From Actinomycetes bacterium (GTDB lineage Bacteria > Actinomycetota > Coriobacteriia > WRKU01 > WQUG01): a stretch of 64,000 bases of DNA. Positions 48,621-56,211 of this stretch are shown here, piece after piece. The stretch lies in assembly GCA_031272275.1 (NCBI GenBank), contig JAISUC010000011.1:18843-82842 (forward strand). The letters run 5' to 3'. The position numbers and the translations under genes are program-made. Within the stretch, counting starts at the first letter, position 1. Each line of letters starts with the position of its first letter. The notes under the pieces are model-generated. The model made no database searches, had not been told where the DNA came from, and saw only the letters and a list, made by a program, of their open reading frames with translations.

Positions 48621-48776
48621 GATATGCCCCTTTCACGAACCCCGCGAACCCACTCACACGCCGGTTCACACGCAACCCTGCGTCATTGACTATTTTACAC
48701 TAACGGGATGCATAGCGGGTGGGGCAATTCGGGTGAGTTGAGGATGCGCGATTGCGCATCCGAGTCATTGTGAGAG
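48621..48776. other. Intergenic leader of the M24 peptidase
   Basis: No gene. It holds a GGATGCGC-GATT-GCGCATCC hairpin near 48739-48760 like the one at the start of the 38.65-kb array, and on the minus strand a -10-like TAAAAT about 60 nt before the peptidase start. Confidence 0.5.
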
Positions 48777-48802
48777 AAAAAAGAAACGGTGCACACCGTT
48801 TC
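48777..48802 (-). terminator. Strong rho-independent terminator ending the structured RNA
   Basis: Minus strand GAAACGGTG-TG-CACCGTTTC (perfect 9-bp stem) followed immediately by six T residues. The left arm is also needed for the closing stem of the RNA, so the two structures exclude each other. Confidence 0.8.
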
Positions 48803-48998
48803 GAGGTCGTAAGTGAGGTGAACCTGCTGCTGCAGGTGGGTGTCCGCACCGAAGTGTATCCAGCTTCCACATGAACGCGACAGTTATCGCCAGACGGGCC
48901 GCGAGCGAGGATACCTGTCAACTCCGGGATGAATTAGGACTCCCGTACTCAAAAGTGTTGGTTCGACCATTTGATTCGACCTCGAAACGGTATGCACC
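48777..48998 (-). ncRNA. Structured RNA of unknown class with competing terminator
   Basis: A 22-base segment at 48977-48998 pairs with 48788-48809 along its whole length (one G-U), enclosing about 170 nt. Inside are further helices on the minus strand: CGGGA/TCCCG, GTATCC/GGATAC, GCGA/TCGC, CAC-TTCG-GTG, GGTG-CGGA-CACC and ACCTGC-AGCA-GCAGGT. The 3' arm of the closing stem overlaps the terminator hairpin, so ligand binding or translation could switch termination. It begins about 20 nt after the lpdD-like stop. It has no tRNA, T-box, SRP, RNase P or tmRNA signature. GGGAGTCC...CCCGGAGTTGAC recalls part of a cobalamin riboswitch, but the core does not fit. It is either a leader controlling the M24 peptidase or a free-standing RNA. 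Confidence 0.6.
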
Positions 48999-49014
48999 AA
49001 CCCTTGACACCAAT

Positions 49015-49407
49015 TTAACCCAAGGAACGCGTGCCGTCCAGTATTCCGCAGATTTCTTTCAACAACTCTTCGGTGTTGTTCTCGAATGCCGTGATGTCCG
49101 CCCGCGTCGCCCCGTCGATATGCATCCCCACCGAAACCTGCACGCGACAGTCATAGCGCGTCGCCAGTTTCAGCGCCACATGACGTGCCAACATGTCTTC
49201 TTTGTGCCCGGTCGCACAGAGCACACTGGCCGATGCCGACAGCTGCGCAGAGTCAGCCAGCGACGGACGCGGCACCCCCAACGCCACCGCCCCCACATGC
49301 GGCAGCGGTCCCCCACCGATGGTCACCGACAGGTCCGGTCCACATTCGACCACCACCGCACGCACGGTATGCGGTGACTTTCCCACAGACAGCTCATGCA
49401 AGCGCAT
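49015..49407 (-). CDS. LpdD-like prenylated-flavin chaperone domain protein
   Basis: A 130-residue cytoplasmic protein. Key blocks are AVVVECGPDLSVTIGGGPLPHVGAVALGVPRPSLAD, SASASVLCATGHKEDMLAR and VQVSVGMHIDGATRADI, which I recognise as the small LpdD-type partner found with UbiX/UbiD decarboxylase genes, thought to help insert prenyl-FMN. The assignment rests on family recognition and on the neighbours: it overlaps the isomerase gene by 14 nt and follows ubiX in the same operon. Its start has AAAGGA upstream. It is the last protein gene before the structured RNA. Confidence 0.7.
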   Translation of the reverse strand: MRLHELSVGKSPHTVRAVVVECGPDLSVTIGGGPLPHVGAVALGVPRPSLADSAQLSASASVLCATGHKEDMLARHVALKLATRYDCRVQVSVGMHIDGATRADITAFENNTEELLKEICGILDGTRSLG

Positions 49408-49984
49408 CGCACATTCCTTTCGGGTCGAAGCTCCGAATGGCCGCGGTCAACCATGGCGCGAAATCACTGGGAGGGTCGTCTGCGGTCGCCGCCAACCAGA
49501 CGGGCGACACATAGAGTGTTTCGGACACCTCCGCCGGGTCGGGCGTGAAGTCCCCGGTGTGTCCCACCAGGACGTGACAGAGCTCGTTTTCCGCGCCCTG
49601 TTCGCCGAAACATTCCCGGTAAATGAAATGCCCGATGTCGATCAGGTCAACCTCAACCCGCAGTTCCTCGGCAACGCGGCGGCGCGCCGCATCCACCGTG
49701 CCCTCGCCCGGACGCGGGTGTCCCGAGCAACTGTCGGTCCAAAACCCCGGCCAGAGCGGCTTTAAGCCACTGCGCCTGCAGAGCACCATGTGTCCCGCCC
49801 CGCGCGCAGAACGGGCATCGGTCACCAGAAACACCGAAAATGCCCGGTGCAATTGCCCGGGCTCGCCGTCGGTTACCGTATGTGCCGCCGCGCGCGACAG
49901 CACGCCGATCTCGTTGTCATCTGCATCAACCGCTATCACGGTGTCGTCAAAATGCCAGGCAGCACGTTTTTCCTGTTCTTTCAC
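49394..49984 (-). CDS. idi: Type I isopentenyl-diphosphate delta-isomerase (Nudix fold)
   Basis: A 196-residue enzyme interconverting IPP and DMAPP. It has LHRAFSVFLVTD, VLCRRSGLKPLWPGFWTDSCSGHP with the catalytic Cys and metal His, the Nudix-like AARRRVAEELRVEVDL, and the catalytic Glu region AENELCHVLVG. These match IDI-1 and not a housekeeping Nudix hydrolase. The start is GTG with GGGGAGGA. It lies between ubiX and the LpdD-like gene, overlapping the latter, so its likely job is to provide DMAPP (directly, or as a source of DMAP) for flavin prenylation. General isoprenoid supply is the alternative. Confidence 0.88.
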   Translation of the reverse strand: MKEQEKRAAWHFDDTVIAVDADDNEIGVLSRAAAHTVTDGEPGQLHRAFSVFLVTDARSARGAGHMVLCRRSGLKPLWPGFWTDSCSGHPRPGEGTVDAARRRVAEELRVEVDLIDIGHFIYRECFGEQGAENELCHVLVGHTGDFTPDPAEVSETLYVSPVWLAATADDPPSDFAPWLTAAIRSFDPKGMCDALA

Positions 49985-50063
49985 GGTCCTCCCCTTTTGT
50001 TCTCATCGACCGGACATCGCGCGGCGCCGGTGGTACCCCCCACAGTGGTTTGACGGGCTTGAC

Positions 50064-50636
50064 CTATTCGTCCTCTTTCCAAGCGCGAAACGCAGCGTGG
50101 GGCAGGCCGAACTGCATCAGTGCCTTGCCCACGATGTGATCGATTTGCTGTTCAATCGTGTCCGGCATATTGTAAAACGTCAGCAGCGGCGCCACAATCG
50201 TTGCCCCATACCGTGCCGCGCGCGCCATGTTGTCCAAGTGCAGCGCCCCATAGGGCATTTCGCGCGGCATCAGGACCAGGCGGCGGTTTTCTTTCAGGAC
50301 GACGTCGGCTGCGCGCAGCAGCAGGTTTTCCGAATAACCGTTGACGATACCGGCGAGCGTTTTCATCGAGCAGGGGGCAACGATCATGCCCATCGTTTGA
50401 AACGAACCGCTGGAAATGGACGCGGCCAGATCCCGGTTGTCGTGCACGACGTCCGCGCATTCAAGCAATGCGCTGTAGGGGCGCGATTCCTCAAGCTCCC
50501 AGGTGCGCCGTGCGCCCTCGCTGACTACCAGGTGCGTCTGTATTTCCGGGTTTGCGGCCAGTGCCGCCAGTGTTGCGTAGCCCAAGGCCACGCCGCTGGC
50601 GCCGCTGATGCCGACAATGATGCGTTGTTGGGTCAT
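50064..50636 (-). CDS. ubiX: Flavin prenyltransferase
   Basis: A 190-residue UbiX/Pad1/LpdB enzyme that attaches a dimethylallyl group to FMN to make prenyl-FMN, the cofactor of UbiD-type (de)carboxylases. It starts QRIIVGISGASGVALGY and has HLVVSEGARRTWELE, SGSFQTMGMIVAPCSMKTLAGI and VVLKENRRLVLMPREMPYGALHLDNM. The IMPTFY-like C-terminus reads TFYNMPDTIEQQIDHIVGKALMQFGL. The ATG has GGGGAG upstream; an in-frame extension is repeat-like leader sequence. No UbiD gene is present in the window. It lies downstream of the anion transporter and upstream of idi. Confidence 0.95.
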   Translation of the reverse strand: MTQQRIIVGISGASGVALGYATLAALAANPEIQTHLVVSEGARRTWELEESRPYSALLECADVVHDNRDLAASISSGSFQTMGMIVAPCSMKTLAGIVNGYSENLLLRAADVVLKENRRLVLMPREMPYGALHLDNMARAARYGATIVAPLLTFYNMPDTIEQQIDHIVGKALMQFGLPHAAFRAWKEDE

Positions 50637-50855
50637 GTGGCGTTGCTCCCCTGTTCGTGACGTGTATGGTCCGGTCAAATGGTCGTGCAGTGGTGCCGTC
50701 GTGCGATCGTGCGCTCGTGCTATGGTGCAATCGCGCAGTGACACCGTGATACCGTGACGTCCGGTGCACAGGACGCCGCAGGGGGCGTCCGGTGCACAGA
50801 CTGCGTGTGGGATATCGCCGCGTCGGCAGACATCCCACTCCGCAAAAAAATCGTC
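50637..50855. other. Repeat-rich gap between the transporter and ubiX
   Basis: 219 bp without a gene. It holds a direct repeat CGTCCGGTGCACAG (50758-50771 and 50786-50799), an inverted repeat GGACGCC-N6-GGCGTCC (50771-50790) that could end transporter transcription, and a degenerate run of GTGCGATCGTGC-like words nearer to ubiX. Confidence 0.6.
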
Positions 50856-52322
50856 CTACATTTTGCCGGTCAACATGAACCAGGGAACCATCACGACGAC
50901 CGTGACGATAAAGACCACGACCGTGTAGGGCAGGCCCAATTTGATGGTTTCCTTTTGGGTGTAGCCGCCGGTGTCTTCACTGGAGCCGACCAGCATGTTC
51001 AGGTGCTGGAAGGGGAAGATGTAGTGGCTGCCGATGGCCATGTAGACAATCAGGACCGGTGCGATGGGGGCCATGCCGATGGGGTCGGTCACGGCCAGAA
51101 TCGCCGGCAGGGCAACGCCCATGACGGCCACCACAGATCCCAGCAACATGTGCAGGATGATACCGATGGCGGTGATCACCGCGACGAACACGAAGGGGCT
51201 GCCGCTGGCAAGGCCGCCGACACCGCCCAGGAAGGTCGTGGCGATCCATTCGTTCATACCGGTGGCGCCGCCGACCGAGCCGATGGCCATGGCCGCGGTC
51301 AAAAAGACCAGCGTTTGCACGGGCACGGCGCTCCAGTCGGGAGGAGTCAGCACGCCGCCGATGATCGGAAACGCCATCAGCATCGCGACGATGATGGTGA
51401 CCCAGCCGGTTTGCACGCCGTGCAGACTGTCGGTCAGCCACAGTACAATGGCGATGATGATCCAGATGAGCGTCTTCCATTCTTTGGCGCTCATTTTGCC
51501 CAGGTCGGCCAGTTTACCTTTGATTTCTTCCTTGTTGATGTTGATTTCCTGCGTCGGCTTGAACAGGAACAGAATCATCAGCAGGGTAATCACGCTGGCG
51601 ACCAGGGCGGGCACGCCCATTGCAGCAACCCAACCGGCAAAGTTCAGTCCACCCGCATAGTCAGCTGCCAAAATGTTGATGGTGGCGTCACCGGTCAGGA
51701 AAATCAGCGACACCGGGACGGATGCGGCAAAGACCGAAAAACCGATTTTGACCGCGTCTTCTTTGGGTACGTTCGACGATTTGATAATCACGTGCATGAC
51801 CGACATGATCATCAACGCACGTGGCCAGGGATGCGGAATCAGCAGGCTCAAGATAAAGGTCAGCACGAAAATGCCGATGATGACGCTTTTGTAGCCCGTG
51901 ACGAACCGCAACATGTAGCTGTAGGCGATGCGTTTGCCCAGCCCGCTGGTTTCAACGGCCTTTGCAATCAGATAGGCACCGATAATCAGCCACAGGTTTT
52001 GCCCCGTCCACGATTTGAATGCGACCGCCGCGGTGGCGGTTGCGTGCGCCTGCATCAGCTTGATGCCGGACAGGCCCTCGACTGCTTCAGGCGCTGCTTG
52101 TACGACCCCGAACACGATCAGTAACATCAAAAAGATGCCCGACACGTACGCCGGTTGTGTGATCTGGCATGCCCAGAAAACAACCGTCATCAGTGTCAGA
52201 GCCAGCGTGATGTGACCTCCGCGTTCCAGGCCGGGGATCGGGATGAGATAGACGGCGATGCCGACAATAATGCCGACAATCAGCCCTATCTCGCGTTTAG
52301 TGATTTTTTTGGCTTCAGCCAT
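50856..52322 (-). CDS. SLC13/DASS-type anion (dicarboxylate) symporter
   Basis: A 488-residue integral membrane protein with about 12 hydrophobic segments, starting IGLIVGIIVGIAVYLIPIPGL and ending VVVFIVTVVVMVPWFML. Family features include GLGKRIAYSYMLRFV after the first helices, PHPWPRALMIMSVMHVIIK, and the second repeat with NEWIATTFLGGVGG and GSVVAVMGVALPAIL. It would import a carboxylate anion using a sodium gradient. Beside ubiX, idi and the LpdD-like gene, and divergent from a LysR regulator, it may bring in the aromatic or unsaturated acid handled by a prenyl-FMN enzyme; that is inference. The ATG has GGAGAG upstream. Confidence 0.85.
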   Translation of the reverse strand: MAEAKKITKREIGLIVGIIVGIAVYLIPIPGLERGGHITLALTLMTVVFWACQITQPAYVSGIFLMLLIVFGVVQAAPEAVEGLSGIKLMQAHATATAAVAFKSWTGQNLWLIIGAYLIAKAVETSGLGKRIAYSYMLRFVTGYKSVIIGIFVLTFILSLLIPHPWPRALMIMSVMHVIIKSSNVPKEDAVKIGFSVFAASVPVSLIFLTGDATINILAADYAGGLNFAGWVAAMGVPALVASVITLLMILFLFKPTQEININKEEIKGKLADLGKMSAKEWKTLIWIIIAIVLWLTDSLHGVQTGWVTIIVAMLMAFPIIGGVLTPPDWSAVPVQTLVFLTAAMAIGSVGGATGMNEWIATTFLGGVGGLASGSPFVFVAVITAIGIILHMLLGSVVAVMGVALPAILAVTDPIGMAPIAPVLIVYMAIGSHYIFPFQHLNMLVGSSEDTGGYTQKETIKLGLPYTVVVFIVTVVVMVPWFMLTGKM

Positions 52323-52674
52323 GTTCTCTCCATTCCCCTATACCTACTCTGCCAAGTACCAGAAAAGCGTGCGGCGTCCCTTCCGATACTTATCCGGGAG
52401 GAGCTGTATGCCGGCGGTCCTCTGTGCATTCCGTGCATTCCGTGCTGTCGTGCAGTCGCCGGCGCTGCCTCCCTACCCGACACCACCATACTGAAAGCGG
52501 CGGGCGGGCAGCAAGGCGTTTTGCGACAGCTTATCTTTCCTGAACGGAAACGAAACGGGTTCATCTGTGTGTATTCCGATTTGGACAATTAAGCTGCCGA
52601 ATCTGCAAGATGTGTCGGTATCGGGGACCGGTGGGGCGAGCGGGATGTCTGATAGACTGTTGCTAACCGGGAGC
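52323..52674. other. Divergent intergenic region (transporter / LysR), left part
   Basis: No gene supported; short open frames here have no protein features. A LysR binding site is expected here but I could not pick one out with confidence. Confidence 0.4.
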
Positions 52675-52770
52675 CTGACAGGGGTCCTGACCTGAGGTCG
52701 GAGCGGAGACCTGACAGGAGACCTGTCATGAGGTCGGAGCGGGGGCCGACAGCGGACCTGACAGGGAGCG
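52675..52770 (+). promoter_or_regulatory. 36-bp tandem repeats with inverted repeats upstream of lysR
   Basis: Two full 36-nt units (52675-52710, 52711-52746; shared core ATGAGGTCGGAGCGG or CTGAGGTCGGAGCGG) and a partial third. Inside are the perfect inverted repeat TGACAGG-AGA-CCTGTCA (52712-52728) and GACCT-G-AGGTC. The third unit contributes the GGGAG ribosome-binding site. These are plausible autoregulatory sites. Confidence 0.6.
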
Positions 52771-52779
52771 AACGCACAC

Positions 52780-53697
52780 ATGAACATGACACAGATAGAG
52801 TACTTTCTGGCAGTCTCGCGACTGAACACGCTGACCGCCGCGGCCGAAAACGAGCACGCGAGCGTCAGTTCCATCAGCAAGCAAATCCACAAACTGGAAG
52901 ACGAGCTGGGGGTCATTTTGTTCGAGCGCCGACGCGGGAAGCGCGAGATTGCGCTGACGCCGGCCGGCATAGTGTTCAAGGAATTCGCCGAAGAGACCTT
53001 CGGCGACTGGCGCCATATCACGCGCCTGATGAAACAGTACGGGTCAAAACGCTCGTCGACGGTGCGACTGGGGTCGCTGCCGATTCTGGCCTGTTATGGG
53101 CTGGCGAACCTGATCGCCGATTTCCAGCTGGACAACCTGGCAATACAGCTGGAGGTCTACGAGCGCGAGCAGGTCAACCTGTTGCGCCGTCTGGATTTCG
53201 GGCAAATCACCTTTGCGGTACTGCGGACCGATCGCCTGTCGCCGGAACGTTATAACTGGAAGCCCATCATCCAGGATGAACTGGTGGTGGCGATGCCTGC
53301 GGACCACCGCCTGGCAAACGCCGAACGACTGGCCTTTTCCCAGCTGCGCGATGAGCGATTTGTGACGTTTGACACCGATTCGCTGCTGTACGACACGTTT
53401 TTGACCTTGGCACAACATGCCGGCTTCGAGCCCAATATCGTCGCGAGCTATTCGCGTCACGACCTGGTGCTGTGCGCGGTTGCACGCGGCGTGGGTCTGG
53501 CACTGGCACCGGCGGGACTGTGCGTATCACAGCGCTACGGACACATCCATCTGGTGCCGCTGGCAAACCCGGTCTATACCGAAAACGGCGTCACTTGGCT
53601 GAAAAACCACCGCATGAGCACCTACGAGCGGCTGCTGGTGGATTTTTTGGACCCGGTGCATTTGGACTACCCGCAAAATCGGCTGCTGCAGGTTTAA
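52780..53697 (+). CDS. LysR-family transcriptional regulator
   Basis: A 305-residue regulator. The N-terminal helix-turn-helix is MTQIEYFLAVSRLNTLTAAAENEHASVSSISKQIHKLEDELGVILFERRRGKREIALTPAG. The rest is a two-lobe co-inducer domain (VRLGSLPILACYGLANLIADF; LVVAMPADHRLANAERLAFSQLRDERFVTFD). It is transcribed away from the transporter-ubiX-idi-lpdD run, the classic layout for a LysR protein that activates the divergent operon in response to its substrate. The effector is unknown. Confidence 0.93.
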   Translation: MNMTQIEYFLAVSRLNTLTAAAENEHASVSSISKQIHKLEDELGVILFERRRGKREIALTPAGIVFKEFAEETFGDWRHITRLMKQYGSKRSSTVRLGSLPILACYGLANLIADFQLDNLAIQLEVYEREQVNLLRRLDFGQITFAVLRTDRLSPERYNWKPIIQDELVVAMPADHRLANAERLAFSQLRDERFVTFDTDSLLYDTFLTLAQHAGFEPNIVASYSRHDLVLCAVARGVGLALAPAGLCVSQRYGHIHLVPLANPVYTENGVTWLKNHRMSTYERLLVDFLDPVHLDYPQNRLLQV

Positions 53698-53817
53698 GCG
53701 CTCGACTGACCGTGCGGCGCAATACTATTCAGGATTGCCCCGGATTCCTGCATACTACGCCGAATTCCCGATTCGGTAACCCCTGTAAGCGTCGACTGCG
53801 GGTCGACTGCGGTCTGT

Positions 53818-55083
53818 TCAGCAGGCCCAGGTGCCGGCACTAAACACCGGGATTTCTGCGCCGTCGGCGGTGACGCCGACGATTTCCAAGTCGGCGGTGC
53901 CGAACATAAAATCAACATGGGCAAGCGACTTGTTCATGCCGGCCGAAAGCAGCTGTTCATCGCTCATGTCGACTCCCCCGTCGATGGTTTCGGGGTAACT
54001 TTCGCCCAGCGCCAGATGGCAGGCGGCGTTTTCATCAAAGAGCGTCGTGTAATACAAGTGCCCGGTGGCTCCCACCGTGGCCCCCCAGGGGACCAGCGCG
54101 ACCTCGCCCAGATAGCGCGAGCCCTCGTCGGTTTCCAGCAGTTGGCGCACCACTTCGCGGTGTTCCTCGGTGTCGCAGCCGAAATCGACCACGCGGCCGT
54201 CGCGGAATTCAAACCACAGGTCATATATCAGGGCGAAGTTATAGAACAGCGGCATGCTGGCGACCACTTTGCCGTTCACGCGTAAACGGTCGGGACCGGC
54301 GAATATTTCCTCGGAGGGGATGTTCGCGATATAGCGGATGCCCTCGGGGTCGGTTTCCTCGGTGGCGACGAAGTGGTATCCCGCAGGCAGCCCCAGCACC
54401 AGATCGGTCCCGATGCCGCTGATAAAACGCAGCTCGGTGAACCCTGCCGCGTTCAACTTGTCGCGGTAGGCGTTGTTGCGCGCAATGTGCGCATCCCAGG
54501 CCTGCACCGCAGCCGCCGCTGTGGGCTCGCCCTGCAGGCAGCGCGCGCACAGCAAAATGTCATGCCACAGGCGCTGCAGGGCTGCGTCCGGCTCCATGTC
54601 CGGGAAGACCAGCTGTGCCCAGGGGCGCGTGGCCACCGAAGCGATGTTCCAGCGTACCGTCCCGTTCAGGCGCGCGTCAAAGAAGGGCTTGATGGCTTTG
54701 ATACTGGCGATGCGTGCGGCACTGGTCTTGTCGGTATCCATACCCGCAGGCGGGGGATACTCGCAGGCCAATGCCAACCACACGGTGTCGCGGTCGGCGT
54801 AATCGTTGTAGGATTTGCTGATCCATTCGGGTACTGACGTTAACGTTTCTTTGCTCGCGTGGCGCAGGCGCTGTTCACCGGCAGGCGTATCCGACCAGCG
54901 GATCGAAACATCACGCGCCCCGGCATCCCAGGCCGCCTGTGCCACGATGCGCGTAAAGGCATAGGCTTCAGCCGGGGCAGCCAGAATCAGCGTCTGCCCG
55001 GGCTGCAGGTTCACCCCTCGCCGTATCAGCAGTTCGGCATAGGCTTTCAGACGCAGACAAAAATCACTTACCTCATACGACAT
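53818..55083 (-). CDS. M29-family aminopeptidase
   Basis: A 421-residue metal-dependent leucyl-type aminopeptidase (AmpS/PepS/aminopeptidase T family). It has LRLKAYAELLIRRGVNLQPGQTLILAAPAEAYAFTRIV at the N-terminus and EEIFAGPDRLRVNGKVVAS, a metal-ligand region with the conserved E(E/D)-I-F. It also has the ligand-bearing LGEVALVPW, YYTTLFDENAACHLALGESYPETIDGG and SLAHVDFMFGTADLEIVGV. All the usual ligands (Glu, Glu, His, Tyr, His, Asp) appear retained. The ATG with GTAGGT upstream is preferred over one six codons earlier. It lies 21 bp downstream of oppF and so probably hydrolyses imported peptides. Confidence 0.92.
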   Translation of the reverse strand: MSYEVSDFCLRLKAYAELLIRRGVNLQPGQTLILAAPAEAYAFTRIVAQAAWDAGARDVSIRWSDTPAGEQRLRHASKETLTSVPEWISKSYNDYADRDTVWLALACEYPPPAGMDTDKTSAARIASIKAIKPFFDARLNGTVRWNIASVATRPWAQLVFPDMEPDAALQRLWHDILLCARCLQGEPTAAAAVQAWDAHIARNNAYRDKLNAAGFTELRFISGIGTDLVLGLPAGYHFVATEETDPEGIRYIANIPSEEIFAGPDRLRVNGKVVASMPLFYNFALIYDLWFEFRDGRVVDFGCDTEEHREVVRQLLETDEGSRYLGEVALVPWGATVGATGHLYYTTLFDENAACHLALGESYPETIDGGVDMSDEQLLSAGMNKSLAHVDFMFGTADLEIVGVTADGAEIPVFSAGTWAC

Positions 55084-55104
55084 AGCAGTACCTACTTTCA
55101 AAAA

Positions 55105-56211
55105 TCACGCGTCTTGCTCTAATAACCAGCACGCAGCCCAGTGGGAATCACCGTACTCCTTCAACTCCGGCGTCTTCGTATCACACACGCCGGGAATCGC
55201 CTTGGGACAGCGCGTGCAGAACCGACAGGCATCCGGGATATCGATGGCAGACGGTATCTCGCCCTGCAGCGGCTCGTGCGTCTTTTCCTCTTCGGGGTAT
55301 GCCTTGGGCTTTGACGCGATCAACGACTCGGAATACGGGTGCAACTGATGCGCAAAGATGTCATCGGTGCGCCCCATTTCGACCACGGCACCCAGATACA
55401 TCACGATGACGCGGTCACAGACGTGTTCGACCACGGTCAGCTCGTGGCTGATGAACATAATCGTCAGTTCCAGCTCGGACTGCAGGTCCAGGAACAGGTT
55501 CAGCACCTGCGCCTGCACCGACACATCCAGCGCCGAGACCGGCTCGTCGGCCATCAAAAAGGTCGGCGCCGGCAACAGCGCACGCACGACCGCCAGGCGC
55601 TGCAACTGCCCGCCCGACAACTCGTTACTGCGATGCGACAGCAGGCCCGGATCCAGGCTTGCCAGCTCCAGCAGTTCGTTGATACGCGCTTTGGCCGCTT
55701 CCTTGTCCATGCCGTAAAACGCCGCAACATTGCGCAGCGCCTTGCGAATCGACTGCTTGGGGTTGAAGCTGGACACCGGATTCTGAAACACCATCTGCAT
55801 TTCGCTTCGCAGCTGTTTCATCTGGTTTCGGGACAGCTTCGACAGCTCCTGCCCCTTGAACTTCACCGTACCTGCTGTGGGGTGAATCAGGTTCAGCAGA
55901 CAGCGCCCCAGCGTGGATTTGCCCGAGCCACTCTCGCCCACCACGCCCAGAATCTCGCCCTTGTAGATCTTAAAGCTGACGTCATCGACCGCATGCAAAA
56001 ACGCCGCATGCCGGTGCCCGGATTCATCTTTGCGCTTGCCGACCGGGTAATACTTTTTCAGGTGCTTGACCGAAAAAATGACCTCATCGGTAATCGGCAA
56101 GCCTTCGGTAATCGGCGCGTTATCGGCCTCCAGAATCACTTCTGCGGTATCTGCGGCCACCGTGTCCTCTGTTTCCTCGACTGTCGCCGCCCGCACGTCC
56201 GCCTCACTCAT
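55105..56211 (-). CDS. oppF: Oligopeptide ABC transporter ATP-binding protein OppF
   Basis: A 368-residue ATPase. An acidic N-terminal extension (about 55 residues) precedes the domain VKHLKKYYPVGKR. It has [25 protein letters not shown], the signature LSGGQLQRLAVVRAL, Walker B FLMADEPVSALD and the H-loop FISHELTVVEHVCD. The C-terminal oligopeptide-type region has CRFCTRCPKAIPGVC, which may hold an iron-sulphur cluster as in OppDF homologues. Its ATG lies within the oppD 3' end (8-bp overlap). It pairs with OppD to drive peptide import through OppBC. Confidence 0.94.
   Translation of the reverse strand: MSEADVRAATVEETEDTVAADTAEVILEADNAPITEGLPITDEVIFSVKHLKKYYPVGKRKDESGHRHAAFLHAVDDVSFKIYKGEILGVVGESGSGKSTLGRCLLNLIHPTAGTVKFKGQELSKLSRNQMKQLRSEMQMVFQNPVSSFNPKQSIRKALRNVAAFYGMDKEAAKARINELLELASLDPGLLSHRSNELSGGQLQRLAVVRALLPAPTFLMADEPVSALDVSVQAQVLNLFLDLQSELELTIMFISHELTVVEHVCDRVIVMYLGAVVEMGRTDDIFAHQLHPYSESLIASKPKAYPEEEKTHEPLQGEIPSAIDIPDACRFCTRCPKAIPGVCDTKTPELKEYGDSHWAACWLLEQDA

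Noticed and set aside
48700..48921. 73-codon minus-strand frame
   Set aside because: Covers the structured RNA and its terminator and has no ribosome-binding site or domain.
48777..48998. Cobalamin riboswitch, T-box, SRP RNA, RNase P RNA or tmRNA
   Set aside because: Only a partial GGGAGTCC...GGAGTTGAC resemblance to the cobalamin element; the rest of its core, the T-box sequence, the SRP tetraloop, the RNase P P4 strand and a tmRNA tag are not found.
50754..52124. 456-codon plus-strand frame rich in His, Asp and Gln
   Set aside because: Antisense to the DASS transporter; composition is that of complemented hydrophobic codons.
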